A stretch of DNA of 11,602 nucleotides from CAYXXN01 sp964469055 (GTDB lineage: Bacteria > Acidobacteriota > Thermoanaerobaculia > Multivoradales > JAHEKO01), in the NCBI GenBank assembly GCA_964469055.1, contig CAYXXN010000096.1:1-11602 (forward strand), read 5' to 3'. Below the pieces are notes generated by a model. That model saw only the letters and a list, made by a program, of their open reading frames with translations. It did no database searches and was not told the origin of the DNA. The translations under genes were made by a program, and so were the position numbers. How positions within the stretch are numbered: position 1 is the first letter of the stretch; every line of letters starts with the position of its first letter. Positions 6,485 to 11,602 of this stretch are shown here, piece by piece.

Positions 6485-7353
6485 AGGACGCGCCGCTGCT
6501 CCACCGGCTGGAGTACGTCGTCTTCCGCCTAGCGAACGGCGGCATGCGCGGGCTCTCGCACGCCGGGGCACGCCGCCTGGGCGCGGCTTTCGGCGACCTG
6601 GCGTACGCCGTGCTGGGCGAGCGGCGGCGCCGGGCGCTGGCCAACCTCGGTCTCGCCTTCCCGGAAGCCGCTCCGGCGCTGCGCCGGCGCTGGGCGCGGC
6701 AGAGTTTCCGCACCCTCGGCGCCCATCTCTGCGACACGCTCTCGGCGGCCCGCTTCGACGCCGTGACGCTCTGCGAGCGCTGGACGCTGGCGGGCTGGGA
6801 GCACGTCGACGCCGGGGGTCCCGCGGCGCCGGCGGTGCTGATGAGCGCCCATCTCGGTTTCTGGGAGATGAGCGGCCAGCCGATCGGCCTCTACAAGGGA
6901 ACGCTGACCGCCATCTCGCGCCCCCTCGACAACCCGCACCTGGAGCGCGAGATCCAGCGCCTGCGGCGGCGCTTCGGAGTGCGGATGGTGGCCAAGCGCC
7001 ACGCCGCCCGCGCCATGCTGCGGGCGATCGACGCCGGCGAGCACCTCTTTCTCTTGATCGACCAGCGCCCAGGGCGCAGCGAGGAGGCCGTTGAGGTCCC
7101 ACTCTTCGGCTGGCCGGCGCGCGCCACGCCGGTGCTCGCCCGCCTCGCCCGGCGCTTCGCGCTGCCGGTGGTGCCGCTGTTCGCCTTCCCCGAGCCCGGC
7201 GGCCGCTACCAGATCGTCGCCCGCCCCCCGATTCCCGCGGACGCCGCCGACGAGACCGAGCTCACGGCCCGCTATCTCGCGGCGGTCGAGGCGGAGGTGC
7301 GGCGGCGCCCCGGCGAGTGGATGTGGATGCACGATCGGTGGAGGCCAGGGTGA
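6481..7353 (+). CDS. LpxL/HtrB-family lipid A secondary acyltransferase
   Basis: 290 residues, near the usual 290-310 for the lysophospholipid/lipid A acyltransferase family. H124-LGFWE129 is the HX4E catalytic dyad (SAHLGFWEM). The substrate-positioning motif IDQRPG lies at about 192-197, and the conserved C-terminal WMWMHDRWRP is intact. It probably transfers an acyl chain from acyl-ACP to the Kdo-lipid A made by the two preceding enzymes, at the cytoplasmic face of the inner membrane. The N-terminal hydrophobic segment is short and broken by charged residues. GTG at 6481 overlaps the lpxK stop as GTGA, with GAGG at 6469-6472. LpxL versus LpxM specificity, and thus which acyl position is modified, cannot be decided; other family members acylate different glycolipids. 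Confidence 0.88.
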   Translation: MKDAPLLHRLEYVVFRLANGGMRGLSHAGARRLGAAFGDLAYAVLGERRRRALANLGLAFPEAAPALRRRWARQSFRTLGAHLCDTLSAARFDAVTLCERWTLAGWEHVDAGGPAAPAVLMSAHLGFWEMSGQPIGLYKGTLTAISRPLDNPHLEREIQRLRRRFGVRMVAKRHAARAMLRAIDAGEHLFLLIDQRPGRSEEAVEVPLFGWPARATPVLARLARRFALPVVPLFAFPEPGGRYQIVARPPIPADAADETELTARYLAAVEAEVRRRPGEWMWMHDRWRPG

Positions 7354-8399
7354 GCGGCGGTGCCGGCGGCACCCTGGTCGTGGCGCCCAGCTGGGTGGGC
7401 GACACGGTGATGGCGCTGCCCGTCCTCGACGCCCTGGCGGCGAGCGGCCGGCGGCTGACCGTGCTCGCCAAGTCGAATCTCGCGCCGCTCCTGGCGCTCT
7501 CCCCCGCCGTAGCGAGAACCGTGGCGCGCGCCGCCACCGATGAGGCGACGGTCGCCGCGTTGCGCGAGGTGCCGTGCGCGGAAGCCGTCATTCTGCCCAA
7601 CTCGTTCCGGTCGGCGTGGCTGCCGTGGCAAGCCGACATCCCACGCCGTTACGGCTACCCCGGGGGCTGGCGACGACACCTACTGGCGCCGGCCGTGCGC
7701 CGGCCGCGCGGCGAGCGCCATCAAGTGGAGGACTGCCGGGCGCTGCTCGGGGCCATGGGCGTCGAGTTGCCGCCGGAGCCCGTGCCGGCGCTCTCCCTCG
7801 CTCCCGAGCGGCTCGCGCAGGGCCGCGCGCTCCTCGCCCGCGCCGGCCTCGGCGACGAGGCGCGGCCGCGCGTCGGCCTCTTCCCGGGCGCCGAGTTCGG
7901 TCCCAGCAAGCGCTGGCCGCTGGAGCGCTTCGCGGAGCTCTCCCGCGCGCTGCGCCGGCAGCTCCCGGCGAGCCGCCAGCTCATCGTCGCCGGCCCCAAG
8001 GAAGTGTGGCTGGCCGTGCGCCTGCACGAGGAGACGGGCAAGCTCCACCCGGTGGTCGGCCCCGACCTCGACCTAGGACAGCTCGCCACCGCCCTCTCCC
8101 AGCTCGACGTCCTGGTCACCAACGACTCGGGGCCGATGCATCTCGCCGCCGCGCTCGGGGTCCCCTGCGTGGCCCTCTTCGGCCCCACCGACCCGCGACG
8201 CACCGCGCCGCTGGGGCCGGCGCATCGCGTCCTCTACACCGACCGCTGGTGCTCGCCCTGCTTTCGCCGGCGATGCCCGTTGCTCCACCACCGGTGTCTC
8301 AAGGACATCGAAGCGCAGACGGCCGTCGAAGCGCTGATCGAGCTCGAGCTGCTCCGCGGGAGCCCTGCTGTGCTCGCGCAAAGCAGACAGCTCGAGTAG
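7350..8399 (+). CDS. waaF: Lipopolysaccharide heptosyltransferase, GT9 family (WaaF-like)
   Basis: Cytoplasmic GT-B glycosyltransferase that adds ADP-heptose-derived sugar to the LPS inner core. From GTG at 7350 it has 349 residues. The N-terminal motif APSWVGDTVMALP holds D18, the position of the catalytic base in WaaC. The donor-binding half has FPGAEFGPSKRWP (178-190) and NDSGPMHLAAALGVPCVALFGPTDP (258 on). A cysteine cluster C301-x2-C304-x4-C309-x6-C316 follows. The start overlaps the acyltransferase stop as GTGA with GGAGG at 7340-7344; an in-frame start at 7317 would overlap more and lacks this spacing. Last gene of the LPS operon. WaaF is preferred over WaaC because of the PSWVGD motif and the cysteine segment, but the sugar transferred is not proven; other GT9 members use other donors. 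Confidence 0.88.
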   Translation: MSGGAGGTLVVAPSWVGDTVMALPVLDALAASGRRLTVLAKSNLAPLLALSPAVARTVARAATDEATVAALREVPCAEAVILPNSFRSAWLPWQADIPRRYGYPGGWRRHLLAPAVRRPRGERHQVEDCRALLGAMGVELPPEPVPALSLAPERLAQGRALLARAGLGDEARPRVGLFPGAEFGPSKRWPLERFAELSRALRRQLPASRQLIVAGPKEVWLAVRLHEETGKLHPVVGPDLDLGQLATALSQLDVLVTNDSGPMHLAAALGVPCVALFGPTDPRRTAPLGPAHRVLYTDRWCSPCFRRRCPLLHHRCLKDIEAQTAVEALIELELLRGSPAVLAQSRQLE

Positions 8400-8412
8400 C
8401 TGCCGATTCGCC

Positions 8413-8916
8413 TCACCCGAGGTCGAAGAGCGGGTCGCCGGCCTCGACGGCCTGGCCCGGGGCGACGTGGATCTCGCGCACGACGCCGTCGCTCTCGGCG
8501 ACGATCTCGTTCTGCATCTTCATCGCCTCTAGCACCACTAACCCCTGCCCGCGCTCCACCCGTTCGCCCTGGCCGATCAAGACGGCGACGACCCGCCCCG
8601 GCATGTAGGCGACGACCCGTTGCGGCCTCGTGGCGACGACCTCGGCGCGATTGCGGCGGGCCAGGTAGGTGAGCGGATCGAGCACCTCGACCTCCTCCTC
8701 ACCCGCCGCCGACGTCACCCGATAGCGGCCCTCGCCCAGGGCGACGATCGCGACCTCGTGCTGTCGCCCGCCGACCAGCAGGCTGCGCAGGCCTTCGCCC
8801 GCCACCGCTCGCTCGATGGTGAGTGCGCGCTCGCCCAGACGCACCTCGTACACGTCGCCGCGGCGCTCGACGGCGACCGATGCCTCCTCGCCATCGCGGC
8901 GCACGATCAGCTTCAC
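8413..8916 (-). CDS. Biotin carboxyl carrier protein with BT-like barrel domain
   Basis: 167 residues. The C-terminal 70 residues form a biotinyl domain with EAMKM, K133 being the biotinylated lysine, preceded by MPGRVVAVLIGQGERVERGQ and followed by VAPGQAVEAGDPLF. The N-terminal half (about 1-95) has short strands (YEVRLGERALTI, LLVGGRQHEVAIV, YRVTSAAGEEEVEV) like the barrel that joins carboxylase and carrier in acyl-CoA carboxylase alpha subunits. This differs from the Ala/Pro-rich N-terminus of classical AccB, so it is probably the carrier of a propionyl-, methylcrotonyl- or similar acyl-CoA carboxylase. GTG at 8916 overlaps the carboxylase stop as GTGA. It ends 13 bases from the convergent heptosyltransferase gene. 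Substrate not determined. Confidence 0.88.
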   Translation of the reverse strand: MKLIVRRDGEEASVAVERRGDVYEVRLGERALTIERAVAGEGLRSLLVGGRQHEVAIVALGEGRYRVTSAAGEEEVEVLDPLTYLARRNRAEVVATRPQRVVAYMPGRVVAVLIGQGERVERGQGLVVLEAMKMQNEIVAESDGVVREIHVAPGQAVEAGDPLFDLG

Positions 8917-10442
8917 CGCGCCCCCCTGAGGGCTGCCCGGCGGGCCGCTTCGCGCCAGCGGCCGCGGCGGCCGGCGTTCGCCACCTGCGATAGGGCGGCC
9001 CGCCGCGTCTCATCCTCTAGATACTCGAGCACGGCGGCGAGCAGGGCGATCTCCGCCATCTCCGCCGGCGCCTGGAGGGCAAGTGCTCCCGCCGCCAGCT
9101 TGCGATCCAGCAGGCCGTTGTCGAGCCGGCCGGCGACGAAGTCGGGGTCGGCCACCAGCGCCCGGAACATCGGCGCCCCGGTGCGCACGCCTTCGAGGCG
9201 CAGCTCCGCCAGGGCACGCGCCAGCCGCGCGACGGCCTGCGCCCGGTCCGCTCCCCAGACGATGAGCTTGGCCAGCAGCGGGTCGTAGAAGATCGACACC
9301 TCGCTGCCCTCGGCCACCCCGGCGTCGATCCGCACCCCCGGCCCCTGCGGCCAGCGCAGGCGCGAGATCGTCCCCGGCGACGGCGCGAAGTTGCGGTAAG
9401 GATCCTCCGCGTAGAGCCGCACCTCGATGGCGTGGCCGCGAGGCTCGAGGGCCGACATGTGGGCCGGCAGCGGCCGCCCCTGCGCGACGTCGAGCTGGGC
9501 GCGCACCAGATCGACCCCGGTCACCATCTCGGTCACCGGATGCTCGACCTGGAGCCGGGTGTTCATCTCGAGGAAGTAGAACCGGCCGTCGGCGTCGAGC
9601 AGGAACTCGCAAGTGCCGGCGTTCGTATAGCCCACGGCTCGCGCCGCCGTCACCGCCGCCTCGCCCATCGCCCGCCGCAGCTCGGGCCCGACCGCCGGCG
9701 AGGGCGCCTCCTCTACCACCTTCTGGTGGCGGCGCTGCAACGAGCACTCGCGCTCGCCGAGCGAAACGACGGCGCCGTGCTCGTCCGCCAGCACCTGGAT
9801 CTCGATGTGGCGCGGGTCGCGCAGAAACTTCTCCAGGTAGAGGGCGTCGTCGCCGAAGCTCGCCGCCGCCTCCGCGCGGGCGGCCCGGTAGGCTGCGGCG
9901 AGGTCGGCGGCAGCGGCCACCAGCCGCATCCCCTTGCCGCCACCGCCCGCCGAGGCCTTGAGCATCACGGGGTAGCCGATCTCGGCGGCGCGCGAGGCGG
10001 CCGTCTCGAGACTCAGCAGGGCCTCCTCGCCGCCCGGCACTACGGGCACGCCGGCCGCGCGCATCCGCCGCCGGCTCTCGATCTTCGAGCCCATGGCGGC
10101 GATCGCGGCCGGCGGCGGGCCGACGAACTTGACCCCTGCCTGCCCGCACAGCTCGGCGAAGTGGGCATTCTCGGCCAGGAAGCCGTAGCCCGGATGGACA
10201 GCGTCGGCGCCGATCCTGGCCGCCAGCTCGGCGATGGCCTCTCCCCGCAAGTAGCTCTCCACCGACGGCGGCGGACCGATGCGGTAGGCCTCGTCGGCGA
10301 GCAGCACGGGAAGCCCTCGCCGGTCGGCGTCCGAGTAGACGACCGCGGAGGTGATGCCGCTCTCGCGCAGCGCCCGCACGACCCGCACGGCGATCTCGCC
10401 GCGGTTGGCGACGAGCACCTTGCGGAAGGGCCGCTCGCTCAT
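8913..10442 (-). CDS. accC: Biotin carboxylase subunit of an acyl-CoA carboxylase
   Basis: ATP-dependent carboxylation of the carrier-bound biotin, the first half-reaction of acetyl-, propionyl- or methylcrotonyl-CoA carboxylase. It has 509 residues from ATG at 10442. VLVANRGEIAVRV opens the biotin carboxylase N-domain, HPGYGFLAEN follows, the ATP-grasp glycine loop GGGGKGM lies at 166-172, and FLEMNTRLQVEHPVTE holds E292, N294 and R296 (equivalent to E. coli E288, N290, R292). It is about 60 residues longer than E. coli AccC; the extra helical tail resembles the start of the linker region in single-chain alpha subunits. A second ATG at 10457 would add MLNSS; neither has a clear Shine-Dalgarno. 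The frame stays open far upstream, but that part is shadow of the previous gene. The carboxyltransferase subunit is not in the window. Confidence 0.93.
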   Translation of the reverse strand: MSERPFRKVLVANRGEIAVRVVRALRESGITSAVVYSDADRRGLPVLLADEAYRIGPPPSVESYLRGEAIAELAARIGADAVHPGYGFLAENAHFAELCGQAGVKFVGPPPAAIAAMGSKIESRRRMRAAGVPVVPGGEEALLSLETAASRAAEIGYPVMLKASAGGGGKGMRLVAAAADLAAAYRAARAEAAASFGDDALYLEKFLRDPRHIEIQVLADEHGAVVSLGERECSLQRRHQKVVEEAPSPAVGPELRRAMGEAAVTAARAVGYTNAGTCEFLLDADGRFYFLEMNTRLQVEHPVTEMVTGVDLVRAQLDVAQGRPLPAHMSALEPRGHAIEVRLYAEDPYRNFAPSPGTISRLRWPQGPGVRIDAGVAEGSEVSIFYDPLLAKLIVWGADRAQAVARLARALAELRLEGVRTGAPMFRALVADPDFVAGRLDNGLLDRKLAAGALALQAPAEMAEIALLAAVLEYLEDETRRAALSQVANAGRRGRWREAARRAALRGAR

Positions 10443-10457
10443 GGAGGAGTTCAGCAT

Positions 10458-10530
10458 GGTACCAGGGCTAGACTCGCCGCCCCGCCGCCGGTCGAGCTCG
10501 ACCGCCAGGCGCTGGAGGCCCTGGGGTACC
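10458..10530. repeat. Nested inverted repeat in the carboxylase leader
   Basis: The outer arms are GGTACCAGGGC (10458-10468) and GCCCTGGGGTACC (10518-10530), complementary except for a two-base GG insertion in the second arm. They fill the gap between the YfhO-like stop and the carboxylase start almost exactly; the inner edge abuts the ATG at 10457. Between them is a 16-bp palindrome (separate entry). In the minus-strand transcript this could fold into a long hairpin next to the start codon. It has no U-run, so a simple intrinsic terminator is unlikely. Confidence 0.5.
10489..10504. promoter_or_regulatory. 16-bp perfect palindrome, possible operator
   Basis: CGGTCGAGCTCGACCG is identical to its reverse complement over 16 bases and lies 32-47 bases upstream of the ATG at 10457. 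Its symmetry and location suit a dimeric regulator of the carboxylase genes, or the tip of a structured leader. GC-rich sequence full of GAG and CTC codons makes chance palindromes more likely, so the operator reading is tentative. Confidence 0.35.
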
Positions 10531-10531
10531 T

Positions 10532-11602
10532 CTAGGCCGGCGTCGAGGCCAGCCGCCGCGGCACGACGAGCAGGGCGAGCAGCCCGAGACCCGCGGCGGC
10601 GAGCGACCACCGGAACGGCCTCCGGTCGACCCAGATGCGCACCGCGTGCGGGCCCGGCGGCACGAGCACGGCGAGGCGGTGCAGGTTCGCGGCGACCACC
10701 TGCGCCGGCGCGCCGTCGATGGTGGCGCGGTAGAGCGGCAGATACGTGCGCTGCACGACGAGGGCGCCCCCTTGCTCCGAGTCCACGGCGACGGCGACTG
10801 CTTCCGGCTCTTCCTCGACGAGCCGCGCGCTGCCCGGCGGGCCTCGGCGAGCCTCGAGGGTGCCCGCCAGCACCGCTTGGCGAGTCGGATCGAACCCCTC
10901 CGCCAACAGCCGCTGCATCGCCTCGTTGAGGCTCTCCACGCCCTCGACCTCGCCGGCCAGCATCACATCCGGCGCCGGCGAGCGCAGGCGGTAGAGGTGA
11001 ACCGTGCTGCCGTGGTGCGACGCCGTCGTCACCAACTCGACGCGGCCGGCTGCGAGTGCCTCGTCCTCGAGCGGCCGCGTCAGCATCAGGTACTCGACCC
11101 CCGCCACCTCGAGGACGCGCAGCCGCGCCGCGTCGGGGAAGTGCCAGAGGCTCATCACCGTGGCCAGAGTCAGGAACGAGTCGAGTCCCTCGGGCGTGGT
11201 GTTGAACTCGTAGCGCAGCCCCCAGCGCACCCCCGACCAGGGATGGAGGCCCTCGTGGAGGTTGCGCTCGTCCCACAGCAGGCGCATGTCCGGGTGCGAC
11301 GAGACCTTGGTCGTCGCCTTGCCGAACAGGTTGACGTGATCGCCGTGCACGACGCGGCTGCCGGCCGGCACCCGATCCGCGAGGGCCGGGCGCCGCTGGT
11401 AGGGCTCGACGAGGTCGAGCGTGAGGAGCGGCCGCAGCAGGAAGAGCTGCGAGCCGAGATGGAGCGCCACGAAGAGCGGCGCCGCCACCGCCGGCCGGCG
11501 CCGCCAGAGGCGCACCGTCAGGAGGCCGAGCGCCAGCACCGCCAGGCTGAGCAGACACGAGCCCGCCCAACGCACCCGCTCGCGTGGCGGCAAGGTGTCG
11601 GC
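10532..11602 (-). CDS. YfhO-like multi-pass membrane protein, C-terminal part
   Basis: The reading frame is open to the window edge, so the N-terminus is missing; 356 residues are visible. Two hydrophobic segments near the start of the visible part (about WAGSCLLSLAVLALGLL and AAPLFVALHLGSQLFLL) are followed by a long extracytoplasmic region. Near its beginning is VNLFGKATT...ENLHEGLHPWSG-type sequence, as in the post-membrane region of YfhO proteins. Near its end is the C-terminal pattern ALVVQRTYLPLYRATIDGAPAQVV...VPPGPHAVRIWV, the 'new pose, W/Y.a.vDG, paG.H.v' signature of that family, then a final transmembrane helix. YfhO-like proteins are GT-C-fold membrane proteins linked to glycosylation of envelope polymers. 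Exact substrate unknown. The internal TTG at 11593 is not taken as a start. Confidence 0.6.
   Translation of the reverse strand, partial: ADTLPPRERVRWAGSCLLSLAVLALGLLTVRLWRRRPAVAAPLFVALHLGSQLFLLRPLLTLDLVEPYQRRPALADRVPAGSRVVHGDHVNLFGKATTKVSSHPDMRLLWDERNLHEGLHPWSGVRWGLRYEFNTTPEGLDSFLTLATVMSLWHFPDAARLRVLEVAGVEYLMLTRPLEDEALAAGRVELVTTASHHGSTVHLYRLRSPAPDVMLAGEVEGVESLNEAMQRLLAEGFDPTRQAVLAGTLEARRGPPGSARLVEEEPEAVAVAVDSEQGGALVVQRTYLPLYRATIDGAPAQVVAANLHRLAVLVPPGPHAVRIWVDRRPFRWSLAAAGLGLLALLVVPRRLASTPA

Noticed and set aside
7317..7349. Upstream in-frame start for the heptosyltransferase
   Set aside because: It would overlap the acyltransferase by 37 bases, while GTG at 7350 has GGAGG at ideal spacing and a GTGA overlap like its neighbours.
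8388..8402. Small hairpin CAGCT-CGAGT-AGCTG at the convergent junction as a terminator
   Set aside because: Only a five-base stem, no T-tract on either strand; the 13-base space between stops leaves no room for a typical terminator.
9010..10149. A 379-codon minus-strand frame inside the carboxylase gene
   Set aside because: Alternate-frame shadow: arginine/glycine-rich with no recognisable domain.
10443..11570. Long N-terminal extension of the biotin carboxylase frame
   Set aside because: The extension is low-complexity Arg/Gly/Pro sequence overlapping the YfhO-like gene in another frame; the carboxylase fold begins right after the ATG at 10442.

Overview
This is a GC-rich (around 70% by eye), gene-dense window from a Gram-negative bacterium with an outer membrane. 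It encodes late lipid A / LPS-core enzymes, a type II secretion or type IV pilus motor, and an ECF sigma/anti-sigma pair. GTG is the preferred start codon: nine of the eleven genes, with four GTGA stop/start overlaps. I think an Acidobacteriota-type lineage (Thermoanaerobaculia-like) is most likely, with Myxococcota or another deltaproteobacterial-type group as the alternative. That placement is inference from gene style, not from a marker gene. No stretch longer than 300 bases lacks a gene.

Left block (4115 down to 1, minus strand). Five genes run head to tail with gaps or overlaps of only a few bases: an RpoE-like ECF sigma factor, a membrane anti-sigma factor with an H-x3-C-x2-C motif, a small exported protein with a secretin-N-like domain but no secretin barrel, a GspF/PilC-type inner-membrane platform protein, and a GspE/PilB-type ATPase cut by the window edge. 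The tight spacing suggests that a secretion or pilus motor is made together with its own envelope-sensing regulatory pair.

Middle block (4213 to 8399, plus strand). It is divergent from the first block across a 97-base intergenic region that holds a hairpin and two overlapping -10-like boxes. Four overlapping genes follow: waaA (Kdo transferase), lpxK (lipid A 4'-kinase), an LpxL/HtrB-family acyltransferase, and a GT9 heptosyltransferase (WaaF-like). Together they phosphorylate the lipid A disaccharide, attach Kdo, add a secondary acyl chain and begin the LPS core.

Right block (11602 down to 8413, minus strand). It converges on the LPS operon with only 13 bases between stop codons. It holds the C-terminal part of a large YfhO-like membrane protein, then a biotin carboxylase (accC-like) overlapping a biotin carrier protein by GTGA. 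Together the latter two look like a split alpha subunit of an acyl-CoA carboxylase. A 74-base gap before the carboxylase contains a 16-bp perfect palindrome nested inside a longer inverted repeat.

Most of the window is recognisable housekeeping envelope and lipid biology. The least conventional part is the sigma/anti-sigma/secretin-N-like/gspF/gspE cluster and its leader. I saw no tRNA, rRNA, CRISPR array, insertion sequence or prophage gene.
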